Assembly: GCA_949155905.1 (NCBI GenBank)
Contig: CASCWU010000021.1
Location: forward strand, 1-43,166
Origin: an uncultured Lachnospiraceae bacterium
GTDB lineage: Bacteria; Bacillota; Clostridia; Lachnospirales; Lachnospiraceae
Direction: 5' to 3'
Length of the DNA stretch: 43,166 nt
Both the position numbers and the translations under genes were made by a program. The notes beneath the pieces are model-generated. The model worked only from the letters and a program-made list of their open reading frames with translations, had not been told where the DNA came from and did no database searches. Shown piece by piece: positions 22,704 to 32,531 of this stretch; within the stretch, counting starts at the first letter, position 1; each line of letters opens with the position of its first letter.

Positions 22704-22807
22704 TGTTTCTTCCCGTTTCTGTTTTTTCAATTTCTACGTTACGTATCTTATCCTCTTGTGTTTTGACATTCTACTATTTCATCTGTATCTGGCGCCAACC
22801 TTGTTGT

Positions 22808-23728
22808 TTAAAAAATAGAAGCAAGATCCGCCTTCATATCCAAAACGGCCTGTCTGGAAGCAGCTGCAAAGCCCTCTGCGCCAAAGTTCTGATATTTTTC
22901 CTGCTGGTATGCTGCAATGATGCCTCTGGAGGAATTGACGATAGCGCCCAGTCCGTCTTTGTTAAAATAAGGAGCCAGTTCCTTTGCTCCGGCGCCCTGT
23001 GCGCCATAGCCCGGCACGAGAATACAGGCCTTTGGCATAATGCTTCGCAGCACTTTTCCCATTTCCGGATAGGTCGCTCCTACCACGGCTCCGACATAGC
23101 TGTAGCCGCCTTTTCCCATCGCTTCCTCGCCCCATTCGGCCACCTTTTCGCCAACCCATTCATACAATGGTCTGCCGTCGATTGGCCGATCCTGAAACTC
23201 TCCGCTGGATGGATTGGAGGTTTTTACAAGAACAAAAATCCCCTTCTTTTCTTCCTTGCAGACCTGGATAAAAGGCTTGACGCCATCGCTCCCCAAATAC
23301 GGATTGACCGTAGCGAAATCCAAGCCAAACGGGTAAAAGCTTTGACTGCCAACCTTGACCTGCCCCAGATGCGCCGTTGCATAGGCCGCGGAGGTAGAAC
23401 CGATGTCGCCTCGTTTGACGTCTCCGATCACCACCAGCCCCTTGGATTTGCAATACTCTACCGTCCTCTGAAAAACCGCCAGGCCAGGGAGACCAAACTG
23501 CTCATACATGGCAATCTGCGGCTTTACGGCTGGAATCAGTTCATAAACAGCATCTACAATCGCCTTGTTAAACTGCCAGATAGCCTCTGCTGCCCCCTCT
23601 AAGGTTTCTCCATGCTCCGCAAAGGCGGCTTCCTGCAAATGTTTTGGCACAAAGGCCAGCGTCGGATCTAAGCCGACCACAATCGGAGCCTCTAGCTCCT
23701 GGATTCTCTTATTTAATTTATCTATCAT
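22808..23728 (-). CDS. pyrF: Orotidine 5'-phosphate decarboxylase (long type)
   Basis: PyrF turns OMP into UMP. The catalytic DVKRGDIGS motif (Asp103, Lys105, Asp108) is present. At 306 residues it is the longer type 2 form, common in Clostridia and actinobacteria, rather than the ~240-residue form. ATG at 23728 has AGGA upstream; the frame continues 12 codons further with no better site. A 104-base gap separates it from pyrK. Confidence 0.96.
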   Translation of the reverse strand: MIDKLNKRIQELEAPIVVGLDPTLAFVPKHLQEAAFAEHGETLEGAAEAIWQFNKAIVDAVYELIPAVKPQIAMYEQFGLPGLAVFQRTVEYCKSKGLVVIGDVKRGDIGSTSAAYATAHLGQVKVGSQSFYPFGLDFATVNPYLGSDGVKPFIQVCKEEKKGIFVLVKTSNPSSGEFQDRPIDGRPLYEWVGEKVAEWGEEAMGKGGYSYVGAVVGATYPEMGKVLRSIMPKACILVPGYGAQGAGAKELAPYFNKDGLGAIVNSSRGIIAAYQQEKYQNFGAEGFAAASRQAVLDMKADLASIF

Positions 23729-23779
23729 AATTTTCCTAATCCTCTTCCCTTTCTTCTTTCTCACCGCTCATCCTATGTG

Positions 23780-25066
23780 CTATCCCTCGTACACGACGTT
23801 GCCGTCCACCAGGGTATAACAGATTTTCCCGCTTACTGTTCTTCCGTCAAACGGAGTATTTTTCCCCTTGGAGGCAAATGCAGCGGCATGGATTTGAGAA
23901 ACATGGTCAAAATCGGCAATCACAAGATCGGCGGCGCGCCCTTCCTCTAAGCTTCCCTTTGGAATGCCCAGCACACGCGCCGGGTTTCGGCTCATTTTTT
24001 CGACCAGCTGCATCGGAGTTAAAATATCCTTTTTTACCAATTCGCTGACCGAAAGAGCAAAGGCGGTTTCCAGTCCGACAATTCCAAACGGTGCTTCCTT
24101 CATGGATTTTGCCTTTTCCTCCGCGCTGTGAGGAGCATGATCCGTCGCAATCACATCCATGATTCCGGTACGCAGTCCCTCCCGCAGAGCCTCTACGTCC
24201 TTATGGCTGCGCAGAGGCGGATTCATCTTATAGTTGGCGTCATCCCCCGGGATATCCTCCTCGGTCAACGTAAAATGATGCGGACATACCTCTGCTGTCA
24301 CCGGAAGTCCGTCCTCCTTGGCCATCGCCACAAGGCGGACACTGTCTGCAGTCGAGCAATGGCACAGATGCAGACGGACGCCGGTTTCCTTTGCCAGAAA
24401 AATATCCCTCGCACAGATAACATCCTCTACGGCATTGCTGATGCCGGGAACACCGAGCGCCTCCGCCCGTTTCCCGGCGTTTAGGACGCCGCCTGCCACC
24501 AGGCTTTTGTCCTCGCAATGGGCAAAGACCGGCATCCCAATTTCTGCTGCGATTCGCATTGCCTCCCGGTACAGCCCGGCATCCATTACTGATTTTCCAT
24601 CTTCGCTGAGCGCCGCAGCGCCGGCCTGTCTCATGGCCTTTATTTCCGACAGCTCTACCCCTGCCTGCCCCATCGTGACAGCACCTATCGGAAGCACATG
24701 TACGATGGCTTCCTCCTGGATTTTCTGAAGCTGCAGTCCTAAATGCTCTACGGTATCCATTACCGGCACAGTATTGGGCATCGTACAGACCGTCGTAAAG
24801 CCACCCTTTGCAGCAGCCTTAGAGCCGGTTCGGATCGTTTCCTTGTATTCCAGCCCCGGATCCCGGAAATGCACATGCAGATCAATAAAGCCCGGCATGA
24901 CATACAAACCAGCCGCATCTATGATTCGATCCGCTGTGTGCTGCTGCCCTGCCTCCACTGCCTGTTCTACCCGGCTGATGATACCATCCTCTATCCATAG
25001 GTCATAGATTCCGTCCCGCCCGGAAGCCGGATCTAACACATGTCCATTCTTAATTACGATTTTCAT
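23780..25066 (-). CDS. pyrC: Dihydroorotase, class I
   Basis: This zinc enzyme closes carbamoyl-aspartate to dihydroorotate, the third step of UMP synthesis. The 428-residue protein has the metal motif DLHVHFRDPG (62-71, His64 and His66), later histidines in HCEDKS and HLCHCS, and TDHAPHS with the catalytic Asp. It is the first pyr gene in the run. carAB and pyrB are not in the window. Confidence 0.97.
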   Translation of the reverse strand: MKIVIKNGHVLDPASGRDGIYDLWIEDGIISRVEQAVEAGQQHTADRIIDAAGLYVMPGFIDLHVHFRDPGLEYKETIRTGSKAAAKGGFTTVCTMPNTVPVMDTVEHLGLQLQKIQEEAIVHVLPIGAVTMGQAGVELSEIKAMRQAGAAALSEDGKSVMDAGLYREAMRIAAEIGMPVFAHCEDKSLVAGGVLNAGKRAEALGVPGISNAVEDVICARDIFLAKETGVRLHLCHCSTADSVRLVAMAKEDGLPVTAEVCPHHFTLTEEDIPGDDANYKMNPPLRSHKDVEALREGLRTGIMDVIATDHAPHSAEEKAKSMKEAPFGIVGLETAFALSVSELVKKDILTPMQLVEKMSRNPARVLGIPKGSLEEGRAADLVIADFDHVSQIHAAAFASKGKNTPFDGRTVSGKICYTLVDGNVVYEG

Positions 25067-25103
25067 GCCCCTCCCGCCTTTCCTCTTATCCCATTGGATT
25101 ATT

Positions 25104-25427
25104 CTATCCTTTCGCTACCATATCTAAAATAGCCTGCTTAGGATTGGCAGCCGGTACGCCGACAGAGGTTGCCACCTGTTTTCCTCCTTTAAATACCATT
25201 AGCGTCGGAATGCTCATGATTCCAAACTGATCCCGCAGCTCTGGCTGTTCGTCTACGTTTACCTTTCCTACCTTGATCTCCGGGGTTTCCTCCGCAATCT
25301 GATCCACCAATGGGGAAAGCCTCCTGCATGGCCCGCACCAGGCGGCCCAGAAATCTACTAACACCGGCTGCTCTGCCTGCAATACCTCTGCTTCAAAATT
25401 TTCGCGTGTAATCGTAACAACTGACAT
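25104..25427 (-). CDS. trxA: Thioredoxin
   Basis: A 107-residue dithiol protein with the active site WAAWCGPC (Cys31, Cys34) and the cis-Pro loop SIPTLMVFKGG. AAAGGAG lies a short way before the ATG at 25427. It is 37 bases upstream of pyrC on the same strand, so the pyr genes may be read from the trxA promoter. No thioredoxin reductase is nearby. Confidence 0.96.
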   Translation of the reverse strand: MSVVTITRENFEAEVLQAEQPVLVDFWAAWCGPCRRLSPLVDQIAEETPEIKVGKVNVDEQPELRDQFGIMSIPTLMVFKGGKQVATSVGVPAANPKQAILDMVAKG

Positions 25428-25461
25428 AATCCTGTTCTCCTTTCTCAGATTCCATTTTTTA

Positions 25462-25490
25462 TTGTTATTTTCCCACAAAGGAAGTATACT
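25462..25490 (+). promoter_or_regulatory. Promoter of the lipase-like gene
   Basis: TTGTTA (25462-25467), 17 bases, TATACT (25485-25490), about 52 bases before the ATG at 25543. No equally clear promoter for trxA was found on the other strand. Confidence 0.5.
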
Positions 25491-25542
25491 TATACTATAC
25501 TACATGGAATATGCTTCCAATTTAAAAATGAGGTGACTTTTT

Positions 25543-26667
25543 ATGGCAAACATCATCGACTACCTGGACTGGCGCGGCGACCTGACCTTTTCACAGTCTC
25601 CCTTTAATGCGGTAGACAGCCTGATTTTGTGCCAGCTTTCCTACATGGCCTTTGATTCGATTCTGAGCAAAGACCAGTATCATGCACAGCATCCGCTTTC
25701 GGACACCGTTACTACCCTACTGATTCAGACCGAACAGACCGACAAGCTTGCCAATACGGTGATGCCGCAAACTCCAACGGATCGGAGCTTCCTTACTGCT
25801 CTGGCTAAAAGCAAACGGTTCGGGCCTCTGCTTTTGACGCATTATGTGAATCAGATTGATTACGAAGCGCAAAAACAGTTTTCCGCCCTTACGATTCTGA
25901 CCGGAGACGATACGGTCTACTTAGCCTTCCGCGGCACAGACGATTCGCTGATCGGCTGGAAGGAAAATTTTAATATGAGCTTTTTGACCCCGGTACCGGC
26001 ACAGGAGGAGTCCGTCCGCTATCTGGAGGAAGCCGCACTTGCCTATCCGCAGGCGCTTCGGATAGGCGGACATTCCAAGGGCGGAAATCTCGCCGTCTTT
26101 GCCGCCTCCTTTTGCCAGCCCCATCTTCAGGACTGGATTCTTGACATATACAGCCATGACGCCCCCGGCTTTGACAAAAAGATCATTGCCTCAAAGGAAT
26201 ACCACCAAATCCGGGAACGCATCCATAGCTTTGTCCCGCAGACCTCCATCATCGGTATGCTGTTGGAACATCAGGAAGCCTATACCGTCGTCCGCAGCAC
26301 CAACTCCGGCCTGATGCAGCACGATCCCTATTCCTGGGAGATCAAGGGAGCAGACTTCGTCCGGCTGGAGTCCGTCGATGAAGACAGCAAACGAATCGAC
26401 ACTACCATTCGAAGCTGGATCAACAGCATTGACTACCAGCAGCGGGAGCGGTTCGTCAATGGATTATATGACGTCCTTACCGCTGCCAATGTCAAAAGCG
26501 CCTTTGATTTAACCGAGGACGGGTTAAAGGCCATCCGTCCAATCTTAAAATCCATGTCACAGCTTGACGAGCCAACCAGAAAGCTTATCAATCAAACGAT
26601 TTATGCTCTCTTCCGCTACGCCAGGCTTAACCTGTGGAAACGGGATCGCCCAAAGAAAACCCACTAA
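25543..26667 (+). CDS. DUF2974 (Mbeg1-like) alpha/beta-hydrolase, lipase-like
   Basis: A 374-residue protein of the DUF2974 family, seen by its start MANIIDYLDWRGD and by FRGTDDSLIGWKENFNM (129-145). The nucleophile elbow is GGHSKGG with Ser178. No signal peptide, so it acts in the cytosol. GAGGTG precedes the ATG. The family is common in Firmicutes; the substrate is not known. It ends 15 bases from the convergent MalY/PatB-type gene. Confidence 0.88.
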   Translation: MANIIDYLDWRGDLTFSQSPFNAVDSLILCQLSYMAFDSILSKDQYHAQHPLSDTVTTLLIQTEQTDKLANTVMPQTPTDRSFLTALAKSKRFGPLLLTHYVNQIDYEAQKQFSALTILTGDDTVYLAFRGTDDSLIGWKENFNMSFLTPVPAQEESVRYLEEAALAYPQALRIGGHSKGGNLAVFAASFCQPHLQDWILDIYSHDAPGFDKKIIASKEYHQIRERIHSFVPQTSIIGMLLEHQEAYTVVRSTNSGLMQHDPYSWEIKGADFVRLESVDEDSKRIDTTIRSWINSIDYQQRERFVNGLYDVLTAANVKSAFDLTEDGLKAIRPILKSMSQLDEPTRKLINQTIYALFRYARLNLWKRDRPKKTH

Positions 26668-26682
26668 CCTTTTCTATCCCGG

Positions 26683-27864
26683 TTAGGCCAGACCTCTTTT
26701 TTGCAAAGCAGCCAAGAAGCGATTTAATGCTTTTTCCAGTACATCCCGCGGGCAGGCCAGGTTGATCCGTTCAAAACCGCTGCCCGCCTCTCCGAACATA
26801 TAGCCTTCATCCAGGAAAAGCTGTGCCTCCTGCTTCATGAACTGCTCTAGTTCCTTTTCCTCTAACCCGAGGCCCCGGCAATCCCACCATTGAAGATACG
26901 TCCCCTCTAACGGGAATACGTAGATTTGAGGCAGATGCTCCTTCATAAATTCCTCTGCCAGTTTTCTGTTTCCATCCAAATGCACAAGCAGCGCTTCTAG
27001 CCAAGCCTCGCCCCGGCTGTAGGCCAGCTCACACGCCTTATAGCCCATGGCCGTCAGAGAGAAATATCCTCTGGCTCCTTCCAGCTTGCTCCGCCAATCT
27101 GGATTTGAAATAAGGATATTGGAAGTCTGCATTCCGGCCAGGTTAAAGGTCTTGCTTGGAGCCGTACAAATCGCACAATTATCCAGGTATTTCTGCTCAA
27201 AGGTTCCCATCGACACATGCTGATATCCCGGCATAATCAAATCAAAATGAATTTCATCAGAAATGATAAACACATGATTCCGATAACAGATATCGCATAT
27301 CCGCAGCAACTCCTCCTTCGTCCAGATCCGTCCTACCGGATTGTGCGGGCTGCATAAAATAAACAAGGTCACTTCCGGCAGCGCCGCCTTTTTCTCAAAA
27401 TCCTCAAAATCCAGCTCGTAATGCCCGTCCCGGATCACCAGCTCGCTCTCCACCAGCTTCCGATGATTCTGCTCGACCGACATTTTAAATGGATAGTAAA
27501 CAGGAGGGGTAATCAGAACCGCATCCTCTGGCTTGGTAAAGGCGCCTACCATCTGGCGGATAGCCGGAACCACACCGGCCGTCTCAAGAAACCATTCCTT
27601 CTGCGGACGGAAGCCATGCCTGCGCTCCATCCAGCCAATCGCTGCTTCATAGTAAGCATCCGTCGGACCGGTATAACCAAGAATACAATGATCCAGGTAC
27701 TCTTTCAGTCCTTCGATGATCTCTGGCGCATTTTTTAACTCCATGTCTGCTACGGAAAACGGAACGACATCCTCTCCTACCTCCGGATTGGCCCGATACA
27801 TGCCCTCCCACTTTCCGGAACCAACACCCTTTCTTTTCACCAGTGTTTCAAAATCGTACTTCAT
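26683..27864 (-). CDS. MalY/PatB-type PLP-dependent C-S lyase
   Basis: A 393-residue fold-type I PLP enzyme. Lys238 in CTAPSKTFNLAG binds PLP; VVPFSVADM (33-41), SPHNPVGR (172-179) and ISDEIHFDL (201-209) are family marks. Members split cystathionine or cysteine to pyruvate, ammonia and a thiol, and in E. coli MalY also affects the maltose regulator. ATG at 27864 has AAGGGAG upstream; an 11-codon longer frame lacks a site. It faces the lipase-like gene, with 15 bases between their stops, and stands alone otherwise. Confidence 0.92.
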   Translation of the reverse strand: MKYDFETLVKRKGVGSGKWEGMYRANPEVGEDVVPFSVADMELKNAPEIIEGLKEYLDHCILGYTGPTDAYYEAAIGWMERRHGFRPQKEWFLETAGVVPAIRQMVGAFTKPEDAVLITPPVYYPFKMSVEQNHRKLVESELVIRDGHYELDFEDFEKKAALPEVTLFILCSPHNPVGRIWTKEELLRICDICYRNHVFIISDEIHFDLIMPGYQHVSMGTFEQKYLDNCAICTAPSKTFNLAGMQTSNILISNPDWRSKLEGARGYFSLTAMGYKACELAYSRGEAWLEALLVHLDGNRKLAEEFMKEHLPQIYVFPLEGTYLQWWDCRGLGLEEKELEQFMKQEAQLFLDEGYMFGEAGSGFERINLACPRDVLEKALNRFLAALQKRGLA

Positions 27865-28008
27865 ATGTATATCTCCCTTTCTTTTTTTCAGAGCCAAGGC
27901 TCTTTTCTTTTTTTATCTTGTTAGAACCCTTCTTCTAGTATAACATAAAGTCAGAAAAATGGAACTACTGTTTCTGCTTAGAAACGAAAATTTTTTTATG
28001 GAAAAAGG

Positions 28009-28037
28009 TTGACAGATGAAATATTTTGTGGTATAGT
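28009..28037 (+). promoter_or_regulatory. Promoter of tRNA-Gly
   Basis: TTGACA (28009-28014), 17 bases, TATAGT (28032-28037), about 30 bases before the tRNA. Confidence 0.8.
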
Positions 28038-28066
28038 AGGTTACGCAGTCAGGAAATGATTGTTTT

Positions 28067-28138
28067 GCACGAGTGGCTCAGTGGTGGAGTATCGCCTTGC
28101 CAAGGCGAGGGTCGCGGGTTCGAATCCCGTCTCGTGCT
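28067..28138 (+). tRNA. tRNA-Gly(GCC)
   Basis: A full cloverleaf: acceptor GCACGAG with CTCGTGC, D-arm GCTC-AGTGGTGGA-G region, anticodon loop TTGCCAA giving GCC, T-arm GCGGG-TTCGAAT-CCCGT. Discriminator base T at 28138; CCA is not encoded. Alone in its unit with its own promoter and terminator. Confidence 0.97.
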
Positions 28139-28142
28139 TTTA

Positions 28143-28171
28143 AAAATCCAGGATATCTCATTCTGGATTTT
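28143..28171 (+). terminator. Terminator after tRNA-Gly
   Basis: AAAATCCAG (28143-28151) pairs with CTGGATTTT (28163-28171) with an 11-base loop and further T's. Confidence 0.85.
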
Positions 28172-28225
28172 TTTGATCCCTGCGCCCCTCTGCTCGTAGT
28201 TGCACCGCTGCCATGGGCAGCCGGA

Positions 28226-28251
28226 GCTGTGAAAAACTACTTTCTCACAGC
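28226..28251. terminator. Weak hairpin at the end of the S9 peptidase pair
   Basis: GCTGTGA (28226-28232) pairs with TCACAGC (28245-28251). No U-run follows on the minus strand. The stem core is like the clear terminator at 36616-36665, so it may be a worn copy. Confidence 0.35.
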
Positions 28252-28265
28252 CCCATAAAGCATTT

Positions 28266-30326
28266 TTACAGATACTTTTCAAACCATTTCTCCAGCTCTT
28301 TCAGCCTGGTTATCCGGTTTTCCGGCTTCCCGCTTCTGGAAAGATCATGATTTTCACCATGAAACAGCACCAGACGGGCATCTGTCCCCTGACGCTTGAC
28401 GGCGGAAAACATCTGAATCGCATCTCCCATCCAGCACCGGTAGTCCTCGTCCGACTGCAGCAGCAACAACGGCGTTCTGGCGTTTGCCGCAGCGCTTAGC
28501 GGAGACATTTCCCATACCTTATGGAAATCCTCCCATGGATAGGCCCCCATCTGCAGACGGTTTGCATAGTAACCGATATCCGTATACAGACATTTCGTCA
28601 GATAGTTGGAAATCGAGCGCTGGGATACGGCGGCCGCATAACGATTTGTATGGCCTACCATCCAGTTGCACATAAAGCCGCCATAGGAGCCGCCGCAGAT
28701 ACCGATCTTAGCTGCGTCGATCTCCGGGTAACGTTTTAACGCCTCATCGGTAAATTCCATCAGGTCGTCAAAATCATCCTTTCCAAATACCTCTGTAATA
28801 TCTGCGTAAGCCTCGCCTCTTCCGTCCGAGCCACGCGGATTGCTATACAACACGAAATATCCGTCACTCGCCAGACATTGGTACTCATGAAAGAACACCG
28901 AACCGGAAGCGGTTTTCGGCCCTCCGTGAATTTCCAGGACGGCAGGATAGCGCTTTCCCGGTTCATAATGGGCAGGCTTTATCACATAGCCCTCCATTTT
29001 ATAGCCGTTTTTCCCCTGATAAGAAAAAGCCTCTGGAGCAGAAACCATATGAGATTCCAAATAGCCGTCGTTAAAGCTGGTCAGCTTTTCTTCTCTCCCG
29101 TTTTCTGGACAAAGCGTATACAGCTCCGCCAAATGCTGTCCACGCATAGCCGTCATGACTATCGTATCTCCCTTGATATCAAATCCAGAGATAGCTCCTG
29201 CTTCCTTGCTGACAGAATGAAGCGCACCCTCCTTGTCTATCGCCACAAGCTCGCAGTCCCCCCAGGAGGTCTTGAGCATATACAGCACATCCCGCTCCGG
29301 GCAGTAAACCATTGACTTCCCGCCGCCGAATTTCGCATCGCTTCCTATGGTATTGCCAATCTGAAAATCATGAAACGGAAGCTCTTCTGATACATCCGCT
29401 GCCAGGTCATACACATAAAAGCGCGGATTTTTGCCTACCCGCTCATAGGTTCCTCCGGTATAGAAAATACGATGTTCTCCCAAAAAGCAAAGCTGTCCGA
29501 TGTCATAAAGCTCCTCTGACACGAGCTGCCTGCTCGTTCCAGCCGCTACATCGTATAGATACAGCCCGCTCGTCCGTGGCATCAGACTATCGTAAACCGG
29601 ACCGGCATAGACGATTTTACTGCCGTCATCGGAGACATCATACGAGCCTGTATCCAAATACTTTGGCGTAATCCTGGTCAGAGCTTCTGTTTCCTCATCA
29701 AACAAGTACAGCGCCAGACGTTTCCTGCTGCGTACTCCTTTGCCGTTAAACCAGAAGGGAAGCTCTTCATAGATATAGTAATCCTCGCCTTCCTTTGCCT
29801 CGTACTTGTTCTCTTCCTGCGGAGAGTTCTCACTGTTCTTTCTGGTTTTTTCCGAAGTGTCCTCCGAAATTTCTGCCTCGTCGTTTTCGTTTATCGTAGC
29901 TGCCACCAGCCATTTTTCTCCCAGCCGTCTTAGCTTTTCTACCTTTAGCGGAATGGACATTGCCCTTTCTGCTTCGCCGCCGTATAAGGAAATCCGGTAA
30001 TACTTGGTACTGTCATCGCCCTGTTTGCCCGTTTCCCCGTTTTTCTTTCCTTTTTCTTTCTCTTTCTCCCGTCCGGAAACGAATAAAAGCGTCTCGTTAT
30101 CAAGCCACTGCGGACTTTTCGCTCCGCCTCTGGCAGCCAGCAGTTTGTTTTCCCTGGTATGCAGATTGACTGCCCAGATGCTGCTGTGATAGCGGTTTTC
30201 TTCCTCGTCTGCCTCATTTACCACATAGGCTGCCCACTGTCCGTTCGGAGAAAGGGTGGCTTCTGACAGAAAACGAAACTGAAACAAATCCTCCCTGACT
30301 ACGGGCTTTTTCTCTGCCTGCTTCAT
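28266..30326 (-). CDS. S9-family serine peptidase (acylaminoacyl-peptidase-like), second of a pair
   Basis: A 686-residue peptidase with an N-terminal beta-propeller (about 1-420) and a C-terminal alpha/beta-hydrolase domain. The catalytic residues are Ser547 (GGSYGGF), Asp628 (SDEDYR) and His660 (GENHDLSR). The family trims N-terminal amino acids from short peptides in the cytosol. The propeller has a charged insert near 95-120 (KEKEKGKKNGE). The ATG overlaps the stop of the upstream paralogue by four bases (ATGA), so translation is coupled. Likely a duplicated pair with different substrate choice. Confidence 0.94.
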   Translation of the reverse strand: MKQAEKKPVVREDLFQFRFLSEATLSPNGQWAAYVVNEADEEENRYHSSIWAVNLHTRENKLLAARGGAKSPQWLDNETLLFVSGREKEKEKGKKNGETGKQGDDSTKYYRISLYGGEAERAMSIPLKVEKLRRLGEKWLVAATINENDEAEISEDTSEKTRKNSENSPQEENKYEAKEGEDYYIYEELPFWFNGKGVRSRKRLALYLFDEETEALTRITPKYLDTGSYDVSDDGSKIVYAGPVYDSLMPRTSGLYLYDVAAGTSRQLVSEELYDIGQLCFLGEHRIFYTGGTYERVGKNPRFYVYDLAADVSEELPFHDFQIGNTIGSDAKFGGGKSMVYCPERDVLYMLKTSWGDCELVAIDKEGALHSVSKEAGAISGFDIKGDTIVMTAMRGQHLAELYTLCPENGREEKLTSFNDGYLESHMVSAPEAFSYQGKNGYKMEGYVIKPAHYEPGKRYPAVLEIHGGPKTASGSVFFHEYQCLASDGYFVLYSNPRGSDGRGEAYADITEVFGKDDFDDLMEFTDEALKRYPEIDAAKIGICGGSYGGFMCNWMVGHTNRYAAAVSQRSISNYLTKCLYTDIGYYANRLQMGAYPWEDFHKVWEMSPLSAAANARTPLLLLQSDEDYRCWMGDAIQMFSAVKRQGTDARLVLFHGENHDLSRSGKPENRITRLKELEKWFEKYL

Positions 30327-32383
30327 CGTACTTCCTCCTTCCCGCCTACGCTTATGCTTTCCAGTGTCTGATCTTCTCCTTCGGATTTTAAGTACCGATC
30401 CATCCAGTTTAAAATCTCTCTCATCCGCACGATTCGATTCCTCGGCCTGCCGGATCGGGACAGCTCATGCGTCTCTCCCTTTACAGCAAGCATCCGGGTA
30501 TCCACGCCCAGCACCTTTAGGGCAGCGAACATCTGCATGCCCTCTGCGATATTGCAGCGGTAATCCTGCTCTGAATGAATAAATAACGTAGGTGTCTTGC
30601 AATTTGCGATGTAGTGAATCGGAGAATGAAGCCATAGCTTTTCCACATCCTCACAGGCAAAGACAGACTGTTCGTTTTTTGTAAACGTATGCCCGATATC
30701 TGACATATATTCAAAAGAAATCCAATTGGCAATAGAACGCTGGGAAGCGGCAGCCCGGAAACGATCCGTATGGCCGATGATCCAGTTGGTCATAAAGCCG
30801 CCGTAGGAACCGCCTGTCACTCCTACCCGTTCTTTATCAATATCCGGTGTCTGCTCCAACACATAATCGGTAAATTCCATCAAATTGTCATAATCGACAG
30901 TACCATATTTTCCATTGATATCTCCGAACTCCGTACCGAAGCCGTCGGAGCCTCTTGGGTTAGTAAAGAATACAAAGTATCCTGCATTTGCCCATACCTG
31001 CATCTCATGATGAAACACCGAGCCAAAGACGGTACGTGGACCGCCGTGAATATGGAAAATCGCCGGATACTTCTTCCCTGGCTCATAGCCAACCGGCTTC
31101 ATCACCCATCCGGTCAGCTTATAGCCGTCCGAGGCGGTTAAGGCTAACGCCTCCGGGGTCGATATCTGCCACTGGCTCATATCATTAAGCTTTGTCACCT
31201 GCTTCCCGTCTAAGTACAGCTCCGCCAGCTTATCCCCATACATGCCGCATACGACAAGATGTCCGTCCCGGATATCAAAGCTGTCGCAGGAGCCGCTCTC
31301 TGTCATGACTCCTGTCAACGTCCCGTCTCTCTGGATGGAATAAAGATGAGCGTTCTCCCCTCTGGTCGTGATAAAATAGCAAATGCCGTCCTCGGTCTTT
31401 ACCGTCCGCCCGCCGCCAAGTCTTGCATCGCTGCCTACGCTTCCAGAGCCGCTGCTGTAATCATACTCCGTCAGCAGCTTCATCTCTCCGTTATCCAGAT
31501 TCATTGTATAAAAATCCAAATATTTGCTGTTTCCATGTGGATTCTCCACACTGGAGGCTACGACCGCCTCGTTCTCTGCCCAAAAGCCTATCATCCCTGT
31601 CCTGCGGATATCCTGCGCAAGCAGGCACTTTGTCTCTCCTGTTTCCAGGTTATAGAGATAAATACCGTCGTACATGTTGTGAACATCCGTCCACGGATAT
31701 GCCTTGTAGAGAATCTTCGTTCCCCGGACGGAATAGGAGGAAACGTCTGCCGTCTCTTCTGAAACCGGAGTCAGTTCTTTTGTACCAGTATGATAGACAT
31801 ACAGACGGTTTCTCCGGCCATTGATAAAGCCTCTGCCGTTAAACCAAAACGGAATTTCATCTACTACCTCATAGGCATCATTTTTGCTCTCGATCCGCTT
31901 TTCCAGCTCGATGGCAGCAGTCAGCAAATACCGCTCCTCGTCGATGCGATACATCCCGGTAGCCTTTAGAGGAACCTCAAACACCCTTACCGCCTCGCCA
32001 CCCTTAGGGGAAATCTCATAATATACCGTGCTATCCTCCGACTGCTCTTTTCCACCGTTCTTCTCACCTGCCCGGCTGCCCTCTTGCTGCTTGTCTGACT
32101 TACCCGCTGCCTTTTTGTCTGCCTGCTTCCTGCCCTCCCGCTTTGCGGATGGGAAAAGCAGAGTTCCCTTCGCTGTCCAGACATAGCTTTTTGCATCGCC
32201 TGCCGTAGTCAGCCGGATTACATTCCCGGTTCCGCTATCATACAGGTATAAATCTCCCTTGTAGTCGTTTTCCGCTACATCCCCCTGCTGCACCACAAAG
32301 GCAATACTCCCGCCGTCCGGGGAAAAGCTCGGGTTGCTGACAAACCGGAACTGGGTAAATGTTTCCACGTTAATCGGATTCAT
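30323..32383 (-). CDS. S9-family serine peptidase, first of a pair
   Basis: Also 686 residues, with propeller and hydrolase domain. Ser526 (GGSYGGFMTN), Asp607 (SEQDYR) and His639 (GETHELSR) form the triad. It has a long Lys/Gln/Gly-rich insert around residues 85-125 and a short acidic tail after the fold end that the paralogue lacks. AGAAGG lies before the ATG at 32383. Shared motifs throughout the hydrolase domain indicate a tandem duplication that has since diverged. Confidence 0.94.
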   Translation of the reverse strand: MNPINVETFTQFRFVSNPSFSPDGGSIAFVVQQGDVAENDYKGDLYLYDSGTGNVIRLTTAGDAKSYVWTAKGTLLFPSAKREGRKQADKKAAGKSDKQQEGSRAGEKNGGKEQSEDSTVYYEISPKGGEAVRVFEVPLKATGMYRIDEERYLLTAAIELEKRIESKNDAYEVVDEIPFWFNGRGFINGRRNRLYVYHTGTKELTPVSEETADVSSYSVRGTKILYKAYPWTDVHNMYDGIYLYNLETGETKCLLAQDIRRTGMIGFWAENEAVVASSVENPHGNSKYLDFYTMNLDNGEMKLLTEYDYSSGSGSVGSDARLGGGRTVKTEDGICYFITTRGENAHLYSIQRDGTLTGVMTESGSCDSFDIRDGHLVVCGMYGDKLAELYLDGKQVTKLNDMSQWQISTPEALALTASDGYKLTGWVMKPVGYEPGKKYPAIFHIHGGPRTVFGSVFHHEMQVWANAGYFVFFTNPRGSDGFGTEFGDINGKYGTVDYDNLMEFTDYVLEQTPDIDKERVGVTGGSYGGFMTNWIIGHTDRFRAAASQRSIANWISFEYMSDIGHTFTKNEQSVFACEDVEKLWLHSPIHYIANCKTPTLFIHSEQDYRCNIAEGMQMFAALKVLGVDTRMLAVKGETHELSRSGRPRNRIVRMREILNWMDRYLKSEGEDQTLESISVGGKEEVR

Positions 32384-32531
32384 TTCAAACCTTCTTTCTC
32401 TTTGTATATTTCGTACCTGTTTTTTATTATAACGAATCTACTTGCAAAAAGAAAGATCTACTTGCAGTTTTCTCAAAAATCTGTTACATTTTTCTGGTGA
32501 TACAATCCAATATGAAAGGCCAGGTGAGAAA

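Noticed and set aside
27892-27905. Palindrome AGAGCCAAGGCTCT in the leader of the MalY/PatB gene
   Set aside because: Only six pairs with a two-base centre and no link to a known regulator; too little to call an operator.
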